Position numbers and translations under genes: made by a program | Assembly: GCF_014639255.1 (NCBI RefSeq) | Contig: NZ_BMFV01000008.1 | Coordinates: 62,001 to 126,000, forward strand | Direction: 5' to 3' | Source of the DNA: Pullulanibacillus pueri | GTDB taxonomy: Bacteria > Bacillota > Bacilli > Bacillales > Sporolactobacillaceae | DNA: 64,000 nucleotides | The notes under the pieces: generated by a model | Databases searched by the model: none | What the model was told of the DNA's origin: nothing | The model's input: only the letters and a program-made list of their open reading frames with translations | Part shown: piece by piece, positions 35,825 to 46,561 of the stretch | How the letters are laid out: every line of letters starts with the position of its first letter | How positions within the stretch are numbered: the stretch's first letter is position 1

Positions 35825-35969
35825 TGAACATATTTACAGTTTTTACATACCAAAATTGATCAAGCCACTTTTCCATAAAGGAAAGGTGGCTTTTGCTATA
35901 ACTCTTGCGCTTTTAACCTCTTATCTCTTATTTAATTAATGAGTTTGGTTTCTTCTCCATCAAGGTCGT

Positions 35970-36215
35970 TTATTTATCTCTTTTGCCGATAGGATTTGAA
36001 TCCAAAACGTCCCTCAACGCTTTATATTCCTGAACATCAATTTCTCCTGAAGCTAATCGCTTTTGTAAGATCCTTTGGGCCGTATTCTGATAAGCTGTAT
36101 TTGAACACAACCCATTTCTCCTTCGGCGCCAAATGATCATATTAGTTATAAAAAAACCGATAATGATTAAGAAAAACAAGAATCCAAAAGGCGGAAAACA
36201 TCCCCAATGATGCAT
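35970..36215 (-). CDS. Small membrane protein with a SHOCT domain
   Basis: 81 residues: one membrane helix (about 10-28) followed by a basic stretch (WRRRRN) and a C-terminal SHOCT motif (AQRILQKRLASGEIDVQEYKALRDVL). SHOCT segments mediate oligomerisation or membrane-associated interactions. GGAGGG lies upstream of ATG 36215, 13 bases after the stop of the preceding membrane protein, so the two genes form an operon. The function is unknown. Confidence 0.85.
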   Translation of the reverse strand: MHHWGCFPPFGFLFFLIIIGFFITNMIIWRRRRNGLCSNTAYQNTAQRILQKRLASGEIDVQEYKALRDVLDSNPIGKRDK

Positions 36216-36228
36216 TTTTATAACCCTC

Positions 36229-36639
36229 CTATCTTTTATTCACGGGACTTTTTAATAATTTTGTAGCTCCCTGTGCGATTACGAGTGACTCCCAAAATAA
36301 AACCAATGCAAGCACAGGATGCAAAGCTGTCAAATAAGGAGCAGCATCACTTAAGCTCACAGTGATATATTGCAACATAATCATAAGAAACAACCCTAGA
36401 CAATGCCATTTTATACCCTTGGGCACTTTAGCTAATAATGATAGAAAAAGCATCAATAGTGGAACTAGGGTGAAATAATGAATAAAACTTTCATGATAAT
36501 CCCACTTCCCTATTTGAACAAATAACGCTATCCCTGCTAAAAGGACTTGAATAATGACGCAAATTAACATGAGCCAGGCTACCCCAGCCAAAAGACCTCT
36601 GAAGTATTTCCTCAGCGTCACTATAGATTGATCACTCAT
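36229..36639 (-). CDS. Four-helix membrane protein (DUF6220-like)
   Basis: About 136 residues with four hydrophobic helices and short loops, ending in a basic tail (KSPVNKR). It resembles small DUF6220-type membrane proteins of Firmicutes; no enzymatic motif is visible. ATG 36639 has AAGGGAG eight bases upstream; the frame to 36657 is less likely. It is the first gene of an operon with the SHOCT protein. Confidence 0.7.
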   Translation of the reverse strand: MSDQSIVTLRKYFRGLLAGVAWLMLICVIIQVLLAGIALFVQIGKWDYHESFIHYFTLVPLLMLFLSLLAKVPKGIKWHCLGLFLMIMLQYITVSLSDAAPYLTALHPVLALVLFWESLVIAQGATKLLKSPVNKR

Positions 36640-36826
36640 CTCTCCTACTCCCTTCATTCGGCTTCACTATGACGCTTAACACCTCCTACTCAAACTTCCT
36701 ACAACTCATATTTTATACTGCATTTCTAAACACCTAATAAAGCAATTCTTAAGTCTTTATAAACAAAAAATATTATTATGATCTTCATACCCACTGGAAT
36801 AAATGATGAGTAGCCATCAATTGCTA

Positions 36827-37051
36827 AGAAAAACCGGGCGAAAGCATGCCCGGTCCTTATTAAAACAATGAAAAAAGTTTTTTACCAAAGGCAGCGTCGC
36901 GCACCACAGTTGATTGGAACGGAAGACGCGAGACTCCTTCGGGAATAGCACGTGTCCGAAGATCCATTTTGGAAAACACAGATAAACCATTCCAAAATTA
37001 GCTGAGGCCGTGCCCGAGGAAAGCAAGCGTTCTGGAGTGAAGATCAACACC
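36827..37051. repeat. Dispersed repeat, copy B (complete)
   Basis: The most intact copy of the repeat family also seen at 10838 and 54350: left module with a GGGC/GCCC-type hairpin (ACCGGGCG..GCCCGGT), then GTTGATTGGAACGGA near 36909, internal arms GATCCATTTTGGAA/TTCCAAAATTAG, GAGGAAAGCAAGC, and the closing AGATCAACACC. Small minus-strand frames through it are not genes. The rest of 36640-37149 holds no gene. Confidence 0.8.
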
Positions 37052-37116
37052 ATCTACTCTATCGACGTCCAAAAAAGGACACCCATAAGAATTCAACTTA
37101 AAAATTCTGATCATAT

Positions 37117-37144
37117 AAATAAAAACCACTCAAAAAGTGGTTTT
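37117..37144 (-). terminator. Terminator of the two-component system
   Basis: A 9-bp stem (37136-37144 with 37122-37130), 5-base loop and T run on the minus strand, just after the response regulator stop. Confidence 0.85.
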
Positions 37145-37149
37145 ATAAA

Positions 37150-37836
37150 CTAACCTCTAAATCTATAGCCGGCACCCCAGACAGTTTCAATAAACTGAGG
37201 ATGGGCGGGATCAGACTCAACCTTTTCACGAATCTTTTTCACATGGACTGTAACCGTGGCCGTATCTCCCATTGCATCAAGCCCCCAAATCCTTTCAAAA
37301 AGATCCTCTTTGCTAAAAACAATATTGGGATGAATGGCCAAGAATACGAGTAAGTCAAATTCCCTAACGGTAAGAAAAACTTCTTTATCTCCTATATAAA
37401 CCTTTCGGGAAGCACGCTGAATCGACAGCTCCCGGATTTGAATCATATCATCAGGTTCATTTTTTTGATTCCAGCGCTCGTATCTTGTGATATGTGCTTG
37501 TACGCGAGCAACCAATTCTCTTGGGCTAAAGGGTTTAACAATATAATCATCGGCGCCTAACCCAAAGGCTTTGACCTTATCTAGATCGTCATTTTTCGCT
37601 GTTACCATTAATATCGGTATATCTTTTATCCTCCGTATTTGCGCGCATAAATCCAACCCATTGATTTCAGGCAACATAAGATCTAGTAAAATAAGCTGAA
37701 AATCATTTTTCTTTATGCTCTCCAGACCCCTTCTTCCATCTAAAGCAATATCCACAGAAAAACCAGCAATCTCCAAATAATCCCGCTCTAATTCAGCAAT
37801 GCTTAAATCATCCTCAATGATTAATATCTTTTTCAT
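37150..37836 (-). CDS. OmpR/PhoB-family response regulator
   Basis: 228 residues from ATG 37836 (GGTGAGG upstream): receiver domain with D9-D10, phospho-acceptor D52 in ILLDLMLP and KPFSPRE lysine, and a C-terminal winged helix (FLTVREFDLLVFL; GDTATVTVHVKKIREK; VWGAGYRFRG). It overlaps the kinase gene end by 23 bases and is the second gene of the pair. The target genes are unknown. The system has no counterpart at this place in B. subtilis. Confidence 0.94.
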   Translation of the reverse strand: MKKILIIEDDLSIAELERDYLEIAGFSVDIALDGRRGLESIKKNDFQLILLDLMLPEINGLDLCAQIRRIKDIPILMVTAKNDDLDKVKAFGLGADDYIVKPFSPRELVARVQAHITRYERWNQKNEPDDMIQIRELSIQRASRKVYIGDKEVFLTVREFDLLVFLAIHPNIVFSKEDLFERIWGLDAMGDTATVTVHVKKIREKVESDPAHPQFIETVWGAGYRFRG

Positions 37837-39298
37837 TTTCCTCACCTTTTGTCTCTGATTTTTGAAGGGTAAAAGAAATCCTTAGTCCTCCACCTGGATT
37901 ATTCTCAGCCCAAATCGCACCTCCGTGCGCTTTTATAATCTGTTCTGCAATGGCAAGCCCCAGGCCACTCCCACCTGTATCTGCCTGTCGAGCGGGGTCA
38001 CTTCTATAAAAACGGGTAAAAATGTGCGCCAAAGCCTCTTGAGAGACACCTGGACCATTATCAGAAAGAGTCACTTTTACCCTTTGTTTTTCCTCTGTTA
38101 TAGCCAATTGAATGAGGCTCTCCTCTTTATCGTTATACTTCACACTATTATAAATAATATTGTTTAGCACGCGAATGAGCTTATCTCTATCTAATGGCAC
38201 TTTGACGTGAACAGGTTCAGACACCAAAGAAAGCTGAACATTTTTCCCTACTAATTCAAGTCTTATTTCTTCAACATAATCTTTCATAAAACCTAAGAGA
38301 TCCACCTTTTCAAAATGAAAAGGAAGCCTATTTAGATCAAGCTTTGAATAAAGAAATAATTCATCAATTAAGCGATCCATATATTCTGATTTCGTCTGAA
38401 TCGTCTCTAAATACTGTTCAAGTTTTCCTTTTGTATCTGCTACACCATCCTTTATTCCCTCGACATACCCACGAATTGACGTCATCGGTGTTTTTAAATC
38501 ATGGGAAATATTCGCAATGAGCTCCTTTCGATTGCGCTCATATCTATCTCTGAGCTCTATTCCTTCTTTTAATTTCGCACGCATATTTTCGAAAGTATTC
38601 ACAAGCTTTGCTAGCTCATCCTTCTTGGTTGACTCCATATGAAAATCTAAGTTGCCTTGTTTCACTTGATCAGCAGCCCAGGATAACTGATGTACAGGTT
38701 TAAGAATCCCCCGCGATACAATGTAAGAAAGAACAATATTTGTGGTAACAACTATCCCAATTACCCCAAATATAATTAAAGGAAAAAACTTTCGAGCGAA
38801 TTTATAAAACGCTTCACCTTTTTTTATAACAAAAATAGAGCCTTCTGATCCATCTTTAAAGAAAAAGTCATGCTGACTTATTTCATATTGTTCATGGCCT
38901 AGCCATGTTACAGGAGTATAACCTTCGTTTCCAAACTCAGGCAAGGTATGTTGTGAGACTTTTTCAACATCATCGGAAGTATAAATAATTGTGTTGCCAT
39001 GACGAATAATAAGACCTGCTTGTTCACCATTAAGGCTACTGGCTATTTTATCAAGATATGATACGTTTAATAATTGTTCTGCGTTGAGAGACGCTACTTT
39101 TTGAAGTTGGGTGAATACCCTCTGTTCTTTTCCCTTTTGTTGTGCCGTTTTCGGCTCTCCGTGAAAACTATTGGACAGGTATCGTAAATCATTATCAAAA
39201 AATAAATGAAGTAAAATAAAGTAGAGAACAAACATGACAATCGGTGTGACTACCATTAGGGCATTAGAAAAAAAGAGACGTTTGCGAATAGACATCAT
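37814..39298 (-). CDS. Sensor histidine kinase
   Basis: 494 residues: two membrane helices (about 13-33 and 172-192) enclosing an extracellular sensor of about 140 residues, a HAMP domain (about 193-245), a HisKA domain with H266 in NISHDLKTPMTSI and an ATPase domain with N, G1 (DNGPGV) and G2 (GGSGLGLAI) boxes. It is upstream of and overlaps its response regulator. The sensed signal is unknown; no neighbouring transporter suggests one. Confidence 0.94.
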   Translation of the reverse strand: MMSIRKRLFFSNALMVVTPIVMFVLYFILLHLFFDNDLRYLSNSFHGEPKTAQQKGKEQRVFTQLQKVASLNAEQLLNVSYLDKIASSLNGEQAGLIIRHGNTIIYTSDDVEKVSQHTLPEFGNEGYTPVTWLGHEQYEISQHDFFFKDGSEGSIFVIKKGEAFYKFARKFFPLIIFGVIGIVVTTNIVLSYIVSRGILKPVHQLSWAADQVKQGNLDFHMESTKKDELAKLVNTFENMRAKLKEGIELRDRYERNRKELIANISHDLKTPMTSIRGYVEGIKDGVADTKGKLEQYLETIQTKSEYMDRLIDELFLYSKLDLNRLPFHFEKVDLLGFMKDYVEEIRLELVGKNVQLSLVSEPVHVKVPLDRDKLIRVLNNIIYNSVKYNDKEESLIQLAITEEKQRVKVTLSDNGPGVSQEALAHIFTRFYRSDPARQADTGGSGLGLAIAEQIIKAHGGAIWAENNPGGGLRISFTLQKSETKGEENEKDINH

Positions 39299-39459
39299 TT
39301 TTCACCTTCAATCATGGGATCGTATAAAGCGCAATACTAATAAGATTAAACGATAATATTAAATTTAACATAATCAATTTATAAAATTTTTATAAACTTA
39401 AGGGGAACATGAAGGATTAAGAAAATTTATTGAAGAAATTGATTTTATCCATAAGAAAA

Positions 39460-39492
39460 AGCTTGGGTAGTGTCCCCAAGCTTTTTCTTATA
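39460..39492 (-). terminator. Terminator of the gcv operon
   Basis: AAGAAAAAGCTTGGG pairs with CCCAAGCTTTTTCTT around a short loop (GTAGTGTC) just after the gcvPB stop; T-rich sequence follows on the minus strand. Confidence 0.8.
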
Positions 39493-39496
39493 AAAT

Positions 39497-40972
39497 CTAT
39501 TGTTTAACAGGTGTTGGTTTTTCGTATTTTAACACTGGTTGGCGCGCAGCGAGTGTTTCATCGAGACGGCTGATGACCGTATGGTGGGGTGCCTCTTGAA
39601 CGACTTCCGGGGTTTCCTCTGCTTCTTTAGCAATTTGAATCATCGTGTCTGCAAAGGCATCTAAAGTTTCCTTTGATTCGGTTTCAGTCGGCTCAATCAT
39701 CATCGCTTCATCTACAATCAATGGGAAGTAGATCGTTGGTGGATGAAAATCAAAATCAAGCAGGCGTTTCGCAATATCAAGTGTCCGAACGCCAAGTTTC
39801 TTCTGACGCTTACCAGAAATAATAAACTCATGCTTACAATGATGGTCAAAAGGTACCTCATAATAAGGGGCAAGCCGACGGAAGAGATAATTAGCATTCA
39901 GCACCGCATCCTTTGACACTTGTGCAAGCCCCTCCGGTCCCATTGTGCGAATATAAGTATAAGCTCTCACGTTGATACCGAAATTTCCATAATAAGGCTT
40001 CACTCTACCTATTGATTCAGGTCTATCCTCGTCAAAACGATAACCCTCTTCTGTTTTCACGACTTGAGGCTTCGGCAAATATGTCGCGAGTTCTTTTTTA
40101 ACACCCACAGGACCTGAACCCGGACCACCGCCACCATGAGGGCCTGTGAAAGTTTTATGAAGATTTAAGTGAACCACATCAAATCCCATGTCACCCGGAC
40201 GCGCAATCCCCATAATTGCATTGGTATTCGCTCCATCGTAATAAAGCTTGCCCCCTGCTTCATGAACAATAGCGGCCAGTTCTTCAATTTCCTCTTCAAA
40301 GAAACCTAATGTATTCGGATTCGTGAGCATTAAAGCAGCGGTATCTTCACCGACAACACGTTTTAAATCTTCGAGATCAACAAGACCTTTATCATTTGAT
40401 TTGACGGTCACCGCTTCAAATCCCGCCACTGTCGCTGATGCTGGGTTCGTACCATGAGCCGAATCTGGCACAATGACTTTCGTTCTATTAAAATCTCCAT
40501 TCGCTTCATGATAGGCGCGTATAATCATGAGCCCCGTCCATTCCCCATGGGCACCTGCTGCTGGTTGAAGCGTCACTTCGTCCATTCCTGTGATGGCCGC
40601 TAAATTTCCCTGAAGTCGGTACATTAATTCCAAAGCACCTTGGACGGTCTCTTCACTCTGATACGGATGAATATGAGCAAATCCATTTAAACGCGCGATA
40701 TCCTCGTTAATCTTAGGATTATATTTCATCGTACAAGACCCGAGTGGATAAAAGCCAGAATCCACCCCATGATTACGTTTGGATAACGCCGTATAATGCC
40801 GGATAATTTGCAGCTCTGAAACTTCAGGAAGCTCCGCATCTTCCTCACGAATATAATCCTGAGGAAGAACGTCTGAAACCTTAACCTCTGGCACATCAAG
40901 ATCAGGTAAACTATACCCGATGCGTCCAGATTTACTATACTCAAAGATTAATGGTTGATCGCTTTTAGTCAT
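39497..40972 (-). CDS. gcvPB: Glycine dehydrogenase (decarboxylating) subunit 2
   Basis: A 491-residue PLP subunit of the P-protein of the glycine cleavage system. The cofactor lysine is in [19 protein letters not shown] near residue 275. It pairs with GcvPA, whose stop it overlaps by eight bases. The C-terminal 40 residues are acidic and then Pro/Lys rich. Last gene of the gcvT-gcvPA-gcvPB operon; a hairpin with a T run at about 39460-39490 probably ends it. Confidence 0.97.
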   Translation of the reverse strand: MTKSDQPLIFEYSKSGRIGYSLPDLDVPEVKVSDVLPQDYIREEDAELPEVSELQIIRHYTALSKRNHGVDSGFYPLGSCTMKYNPKINEDIARLNGFAHIHPYQSEETVQGALELMYRLQGNLAAITGMDEVTLQPAAGAHGEWTGLMIIRAYHEANGDFNRTKVIVPDSAHGTNPASATVAGFEAVTVKSNDKGLVDLEDLKRVVGEDTAALMLTNPNTLGFFEEEIEELAAIVHEAGGKLYYDGANTNAIMGIARPGDMGFDVVHLNLHKTFTGPHGGGGPGSGPVGVKKELATYLPKPQVVKTEEGYRFDEDRPESIGRVKPYYGNFGINVRAYTYIRTMGPEGLAQVSKDAVLNANYLFRRLAPYYEVPFDHHCKHEFIISGKRQKKLGVRTLDIAKRLLDFDFHPPTIYFPLIVDEAMMIEPTETESKETLDAFADTMIQIAKEAEETPEVVQEAPHHTVISRLDETLAARQPVLKYEKPTPVKQ

Positions 40973-42326
40973 GAAGAACGCCTCCTAATGCACTAACAAA
41001 ATCTTGTATGTCTTTTGCACTCCGTTGTTCCGTAACTGCAACAAGCATATGGTTTTTATAAAGATCTGACACTCTGCCTAAGTCAAATCCCCCAATAAAG
41101 CCTTTCTTCAGCAATTCACGATTGACCTCTGCTACCGGCTGACCACAATTAACCACAAATTCGTTAAAATAGGGCTTGCTGTCCCATACTTCAAAGCCCT
41201 TTTCTTTTAACAAGGTTACGGCATAATGAGCCTTTTGGAGATTCTGATAGGCTATCTCTTTAACGCCTTCCTTTCCTAGTGCTGTCATTGCCACAGAAGA
41301 GGCAAGCGCATTTAATGCTTGGTTCGAGCAGATGTTTGAGGTTGCCTTATCTCGACGAATATGTTGTTCACGAGCTTGCAGCGTAAGCACAAAGCCTCTC
41401 TGTCCCTCTTCATCAACCGTTTGCCCAACTAAACGTCCAGGCACTTTACGCATATTTTTCTTTGTGGTGGCAAAGTAACCACAATGAGGACCGCCAAAAG
41501 AAGCGGAAATGCCAAGCGGCTGGCAATCACCGACAACGATATCAGCACCCATGGCCCCAGGAGGCGTTAATAAACCCAAAGATAGAGGATTACTGGATAC
41601 GATAAACATCGCTTTTTTGCTTGAGTGTGTTAATTGCTCAAGTTCTTTAAGTGGTTCAACATGACCAAAAAAGTTTGGGTATTGCACGATAACGGAAGCC
41701 GTCTCATCATCAACTTCCTTATTAAGGGCATCAAGATCCGTAACACCTTCAACCACAGGAATTTCCACCACTTCAAGACGCTGGCCACGAGCATAACTAT
41801 CAATGACCGCACGTGCTTCAGGATGCACAGCTTCAGAAACAACGATCTTACGCTTTCTCGTCGTTCCAGCACTCATCAGTGCGGCTTCCGCTAAAGCGGT
41901 TGGACCATCGTACATCGAAGAGTTGGCGACATCCATTCCGGTTAACTCACAAATCATCGATTGGAATTCAAATATCGCTTGAAGTTCCCCTTGTGAAATT
42001 TCAGGTTGATAAGGCGTATACGCAGTATAAAATTCAGATCTAGAAATCACATGATTCACAATTGAAGGAATGTAGTGGTCATAGACACCCGCGCCTAAGA
42101 AGGAAGGCGTTTCCTTCGTATTGATATTCTTTGCTGCCAACTGAGACATAAAACGGTAGAGATCCCCCTCAGCTAATGATTCCTCTGCATCCAAATTCCC
42201 TCTAAAACGTACGGACGCCGGAACATCGGAAAATAAATCATCCACGGAATCGACACCGATGACTTCAAGCATTTCTTTGCGATCCTGTTCTGTTACAGGC
42301 AGATACCTAAACTTTGACATGTTCAT
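40965..42326 (-). CDS. gcvPA: Glycine dehydrogenase (decarboxylating) subunit 1
   Basis: A 453-residue N-terminal-half-like subunit of the split P-protein, starting [20 protein letters not shown] and containing [17 protein letters not shown] and [20 protein letters not shown]. It forms a heterotetramer with GcvPB. It begins four bases after the gcvT stop. Confidence 0.97.
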   Translation of the reverse strand: MNMSKFRYLPVTEQDRKEMLEVIGVDSVDDLFSDVPASVRFRGNLDAEESLAEGDLYRFMSQLAAKNINTKETPSFLGAGVYDHYIPSIVNHVISRSEFYTAYTPYQPEISQGELQAIFEFQSMICELTGMDVANSSMYDGPTALAEAALMSAGTTRKRKIVVSEAVHPEARAVIDSYARGQRLEVVEIPVVEGVTDLDALNKEVDDETASVIVQYPNFFGHVEPLKELEQLTHSSKKAMFIVSSNPLSLGLLTPPGAMGADIVVGDCQPLGISASFGGPHCGYFATTKKNMRKVPGRLVGQTVDEEGQRGFVLTLQAREQHIRRDKATSNICSNQALNALASSVAMTALGKEGVKEIAYQNLQKAHYAVTLLKEKGFEVWDSKPYFNEFVVNCGQPVAEVNRELLKKGFIGGFDLGRVSDLYKNHMLVAVTEQRSAKDIQDFVSALGGVLHD

Positions 42327-42330
42327 CCCC

Positions 42331-43425
42331 CTATCGTTTATAAAAAGGTGCTTTGACGATTATAGCTTTACGGCGTTTTCCACGAATATCAACGTCCACT
42401 TCGGTTCCTAAAGCGGAGTGACTTTTATCGATCAATGCTAACCCTAGATTTTTCTTGAGTGTTGGCGACTGTGTCCCTGTCGTCACTTCACCAATCTTTA
42501 CTTCTTCCAAATAAACGTCATAATGGGCGCGCGGGATCCCTTTATCAATCATTTCAAGACCAACAAGTTTGCGAGGAATCCCATTTTCTTTTTGCGCCTT
42601 CAAAACCGATTTTCCAATAAAATCACTAGGTTTATCGACTTTAACGGCAAAACCAATGCCTGCTTCAAGAGGCGAAATCTCCGGCGTTAGCTCTTGACCA
42701 TATAAAGCATGTTTGGCTTCAAAGCGTAAAGTATCACGAGCCCCTAACCCACATGGAAGAATCCCTTCCTCTTCCCCTGCGTCAAGAAGAGCGTGCCATA
42801 GGTTCACAGCCTCTCCCCATGGACAATAAATCTCAAACCCATCTTCTCCTGTATAACCTGTTCTTGAAACAAGACTTTGTATGCCACCGACATTGACAGC
42901 ATCCACAAATTTGAAAGCACCTAAAGAGCTTAAATCAATCTTCACAAGCTTCTGAAGTACTTTTTCAGCTAATGGACCTTGAATGGCAATTTGAGCAATG
43001 TCATTTGAACTATTTCTGACCGTAACCCCTTCTGGCACATGGGACAAGATCCACTCAAAGTCCTTATCCGTATTTGAAGCATTCACGACAAGTAAAAAAT
43101 CTTCAGACTCTTTTTTGTAAATAATAAGGTCATCAACGGTACCGCCATTTTCATAACACATCGCTGAATATTGTGCGCCACCCACCTGTAATTTGGAAAC
43201 GTCATTAGTCATGAGATATTGAAGAAAATTTTCAGCTTCGCTTCCCTTTACTTCGATTTCTCCCATATGTGAAACATCAAAGAGTCCAACACGCTCCCTA
43301 ACCGCTTGATGCTCTTCTTTAATGCTGGAAAACTGCACCGGCAGGTCCCAACCTCCAAAATCGATGGTCTTGGCCCCTGATTTTTTATACACTTCTGCCA
43401 GCGGCGATTGCTTTAAATCACCCAT
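42331..43425 (-). CDS. gcvT: Aminomethyltransferase (glycine cleavage T-protein)
   Basis: A 364-residue enzyme that transfers the aminomethyl carbon to tetrahydrofolate. The family sequence begins at ATG 43425 ([15 protein letters not shown]) with GGGAGGG seven bases upstream; the longer frame to 43485 runs into the riboswitch terminator. Motifs [11 protein letters not shown] and [13 protein letters not shown] are present. It is the first gene after the glycine riboswitch. Confidence 0.97.
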   Translation of the reverse strand: MGDLKQSPLAEVYKKSGAKTIDFGGWDLPVQFSSIKEEHQAVRERVGLFDVSHMGEIEVKGSEAENFLQYLMTNDVSKLQVGGAQYSAMCYENGGTVDDLIIYKKESEDFLLVVNASNTDKDFEWILSHVPEGVTVRNSSNDIAQIAIQGPLAEKVLQKLVKIDLSSLGAFKFVDAVNVGGIQSLVSRTGYTGEDGFEIYCPWGEAVNLWHALLDAGEEEGILPCGLGARDTLRFEAKHALYGQELTPEISPLEAGIGFAVKVDKPSDFIGKSVLKAQKENGIPRKLVGLEMIDKGIPRAHYDVYLEEVKIGEVTTGTQSPTLKKNLGLALIDKSHSALGTEVDVDIRGKRRKAIIVKAPFYKR

Positions 43426-43460
43426 CCAATCCCTCCCTTTCCTATTTCGACAAAAAAAGA

Positions 43461-43500
43461 CACAAAAAAAGACAGTAGGAAACATACTACGTATGTTCCT
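43461..43500 (-). terminator. Riboswitch expression-platform terminator
   Basis: A hairpin of about 10 bp (43491-43500 with 43477-43487, one bulged A) is extended by GACAG/CTGTC and followed by T. Its 5' arm overlaps the 3' strand of the second aptamer, so glycine binding would prevent it from forming and turn the operon on. Confidence 0.78.
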
Positions 43501-43679
43501 CTGTCCTTTTAACCGGAAAGTTTACTCCAAGCATCATGGTTTACCTATGATGTCGGGCCTCGTCGGTAGCTACTAGAGCACTCTCCAGAGGTGCGTCTAA
43601 CAAGAGTCTTTTTGCCTGAGAGATTCACACGTTTTTGGCTTGCTCCTTCGGCGTCGTTTTAGAAACGATCTCTCCCCTT
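43497..43679 (-). promoter_or_regulatory. Tandem glycine riboswitch
   Basis: Two aptamers in series upstream of gcvT. Aptamer 1 (43600-43679) has GGGGAGAG, CGCCGAAGGAGCAAGCC and CTCTCAGGCAAAAAGACTC. Aptamer 2 (43497-43597) has CTGGAGAG, CACCGACGAGGC-like ACCGACGAGGCCCG and the closing AAAAGGACAGAGG. The terminator follows directly. This is the classic glycine-on switch of gcv operons. Confidence 0.93.
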
Positions 43680-43814
43680 GTCATCATTCGCCCACATATA
43701 TTTTTTTGTTATAAGCTTTAAAGTATTCGTGAATACTAACTATCATTATCCTATCATTACACTTAGCCGTTGCGCAATAGAATATTTGTTTAAGATGAGA
43801 ATGGGAGGATCTCG

Positions 43815-45500
43815 ATGACACAATTACCTAAGATCACATTTGATCGTTCTTGGTATGAGCCCTTTATAAAGAATATTGAACAGGATGGACCTTGGGCAGA
43901 CTGGGAATTATATCGCCTCGCATACGAATCTGAGAAACAATTGTCCGTCCCTCATTTTAGAGGTTTAGTCGCACCTGATCATTTGCCTGAATTACAGCTC
44001 TTGCCTCATCAAAGAGAAACAGCAGAAAGAGTCATAGAACAGATGCATGGTAAGGCAATACTCGCTGATGAAGTGGGACTAGGTAAAACCATTGAAGCTG
44101 GTCTCATCATGAAGGAGTATATGATTAGAGGATTAGCCAAAAAAATTCTAATCTTAGTGCCGGCCTCTCTCGTCCTACAATGGGCAAAGGAATTAAACGA
44201 GAAATTCTATATCCCTGCGGTACCCCAGAGAAAATCCTATGTCTGGGAGCAATGTGATGTTGTGATTTCTTCCATCGATACTGCTAAGAGAAGCCCTCAT
44301 GCAGATATTATTTTAGAACAAAATTATGACCTCATCATTATTGATGAAGCCCACAAGCTTAAAAATCATAAAACCAAAAACTATCAATTTGCTCAAAAGC
44401 TGAAAAAGAAGTTTTGTCTCTTACTCACCGCAACCCCTATTCAGAATCGTTTGAGCGAGCTTTATTATCTCGTTACCTTGCTTAAACCTGGCTATCTTGG
44501 AGATGCAGAGTCTTTCTTTGAAGACTACCGTTCTGGAAAAAACAAAGTCAAAAATGAAGAAAAGCTGCGTGAGCTCGTCAATCGGGTCATGGTCCGAAAT
44601 CGTCGAAGTGAAACAGAGATGGATTGGCCAAAACGACATGTTCAGTCTATTGAAATTCCTTTGACCCCTGAGGAGCGGCAATTGTACGACTCACTCTCTC
44701 GTTTGAAAGATACAGACTTTATCCAAGGCTTCTCCCTTCTCACTCTCCAAAGGGAAACCTGTTCGAGTCGGGAAGCGCTCTATATGACGATAAAAAAGAT
44801 GCTTGAGGCCAACCAAAATTCAGTATTCCATGAAACCCTTGCGCCCATCGTTGAAAATATCCAAGCCGTTACGACGAATTCAAAGGCCGAAAAAGCTTTA
44901 GAACTGATCCAATCGATTAATGATAAAGTGATTATTTTTACTGAATACCGCGCCACACAGCTTTATTTGCAATGGTTCCTCAAACAAAAGGGGATTACCT
45001 CCGTTCCTTTTAGAGGTGGCTTTAAAAGAAGTAAGAAAGACTGGATGCGGACGCTCTTTCAAAACAATGCTCAGGTTCTCATTGCAACCGAGGCGGGTGG
45101 AGAAGGGATCAACCTGCAATTCTGTCACCATGTGATCAATTACGATCTCCCTTGGAATCCCATGCGTATTGAGCAGCGGATTGGTCGTATCCATCGCCTT
45201 GGTCAAGAACACGATGTCCATATTTACAACTTTGCGACCAAGGATACTATTGAAGAACATATTTTACATTTGCTTTACGACAAAATTAATCTCTTTGAAA
45301 ACGTCATCGGGGAACTCGATGAAATTCTTACTCGATTAGACCTAAAGGATATTGATAAAGAAATTGCTGATATCTTTACGCATTCCGAATCGGAAGGAGA
45401 GATTCGCATTAAGATGGATAACTTAGCGAGTGTTATTCAGGCTGAAGGTATGGGCTCTGAGGAAGGGGATGAACTCCGTGAAACAGGAAGCGATACATGA
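43815..45500 (+). CDS. yqhH: SNF2/RapA-family DEAD-like helicase (YqhH)
   Basis: A 561-residue SNF2-type ATPase: motif I DEVGLGKTIEAG near 80, motif II DEAHKLKNHKT, motif III LTATPIQN, and the C-terminal RecA domain with ATEAGGEGINLQ and QRIGRIHRLGQ. It is smaller than RapA but matches YqhH in length and position next to gcvT. The exact role is not known; the family moves nucleic acid-bound proteins. GGGAGG lies upstream of ATG 43815. Confidence 0.94.
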   Translation: MTQLPKITFDRSWYEPFIKNIEQDGPWADWELYRLAYESEKQLSVPHFRGLVAPDHLPELQLLPHQRETAERVIEQMHGKAILADEVGLGKTIEAGLIMKEYMIRGLAKKILILVPASLVLQWAKELNEKFYIPAVPQRKSYVWEQCDVVISSIDTAKRSPHADIILEQNYDLIIIDEAHKLKNHKTKNYQFAQKLKKKFCLLLTATPIQNRLSELYYLVTLLKPGYLGDAESFFEDYRSGKNKVKNEEKLRELVNRVMVRNRRSETEMDWPKRHVQSIEIPLTPEERQLYDSLSRLKDTDFIQGFSLLTLQRETCSSREALYMTIKKMLEANQNSVFHETLAPIVENIQAVTTNSKAEKALELIQSINDKVIIFTEYRATQLYLQWFLKQKGITSVPFRGGFKRSKKDWMRTLFQNNAQVLIATEAGGEGINLQFCHHVINYDLPWNPMRIEQRIGRIHRLGQEHDVHIYNFATKDTIEEHILHLLYDKINLFENVIGELDEILTRLDLKDIDKEIADIFTHSESEGEIRIKMDNLASVIQAEGMGSEEGDELRETGSDT

Positions 45501-46269
45501 GTATTTATTCCATTATTTCAAAGCCAGTGGCTGTGATATCTTAGAGGCTAGACCTGGCTTTTTAAAGGTAAAGCTCACGATTGAGTTGGATAAATTACTA
45601 ATGAACCGGCCCTTCTATTGGCACTATGTTGAAAAAATTGGGCAAACACCCGAGACTCAGACGTTAATTTTAAAAACAAATCCTAACGAAGAGGAAGGGG
45701 AATTTGTTCATTTTGGTTCCCCCCGCCTGCACCAAATTTTCGCCTCAGCGCGGGAACTTTCTCCTTCTATCCGTCTGTATGAGGTCCAAAAGGGTCAAAC
45801 CGGACAAACCGCCCTCTATCCTTGGCTAGGTCTTAATGCTAAAATTAGCTATTGTTCAGACTGGAAGCGTGATTTTATTCTATCGTTAGGCTTAAATCTT
45901 GTTAGTGGCATGGTCGTCAAATCATTCCAAGAAAGTCTGGAAAACATGGCCCTAACACCCAAAATTCCTGATTACTGCTATACCTTATCGCCCATGATCA
46001 AACCAATGAGCGGCTTGACCCGGCTTGAACGTGTGATTGAATCCATTATTTCAGAGGATGATCACACTTGGGCCGAAGAGGCAAGAAAAAGATGGGAATC
46101 GGATTTAAGTCTCTTAACACAATTTTATGAGGATTACGCCGGCGAAGAGGAGCTTTTAGAAACCTTTGAAAAAGAAAAACAAGCCCTCCAGGAGCAATAC
46201 GAACCTAATGTAAAAATTAACATTATTAATGGGGGATTATTTTACCTAGGGAACCACTCCATTGCTTAA
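45469..46269 (+). CDS. yqhG: Conserved protein YqhG
   Basis: About 266 residues, soluble and without membrane segments, corresponding to YqhG, which always follows yqhH. It overlaps yqhH by 32 bases. The start could be ATG 45469 (GAGG six bases upstream) or GTG 45478 (GGGG nine bases upstream). The C-terminal third is strongly charged (EDYAGEEELLETFEKEKQ). No function is known; the link with the helicase suggests they work together. Confidence 0.88.
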   Translation: MNSVKQEAIHEYLFHYFKASGCDILEARPGFLKVKLTIELDKLLMNRPFYWHYVEKIGQTPETQTLILKTNPNEEEGEFVHFGSPRLHQIFASARELSPSIRLYEVQKGQTGQTALYPWLGLNAKISYCSDWKRDFILSLGLNLVSGMVVKSFQESLENMALTPKIPDYCYTLSPMIKPMSGLTRLERVIESIISEDDHTWAEEARKRWESDLSLLTQFYEDYAGEEELLETFEKEKQALQEQYEPNVKINIINGGLFYLGNHSIA

Positions 46270-46295
46270 TGGGCATTATACTCAACCTCAAAATG

Positions 46296-46319
46296 ACCGA
46301 GTGAAAACCACTCGGTTTC
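46296..46319 (+). terminator. Probable terminator of yqhH-yqhG
   Basis: An 8-bp stem (46296-46303 with 46309-46316) follows the yqhG stop by 27 bases; the T run is short. The rest of 46270-46514 shows no gene; the sinIR-tapA-tasA genes found here in B. subtilis are missing. Confidence 0.5.
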
Positions 46320-46514
46320 ATGCTGTTTGAGACTATTTCTATGAAGCAATAAGACTAACGCTTACCTAACAGAGCATGATACATCCATTGCACCCAGACC
46401 TTATTAAGCCATCGAAAGCGTTTTAATACTAACCTGCTCTGGAAGATGGACAAATTGATTGCCCCAGAACCAACACCTCCCACTCTAATGACGCATAAGC
46501 TTATCCGTCTAAAC

Positions 46515-46544
46515 TAAAAAACCCGCCCCTCTGTAAACTGCGGG
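46515..46544 (-). terminator. Terminator of the comG-aroK-yqzE unit
   Basis: A CCCGC/GCGGG stem (46540-46544 with 46522-46526) extended by a G-C pair, followed by six T on the minus strand, 17 bases after the yqzE stop. Confidence 0.7.
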
Positions 46545-46561
46545 ACAGATTTTTTACGCTT

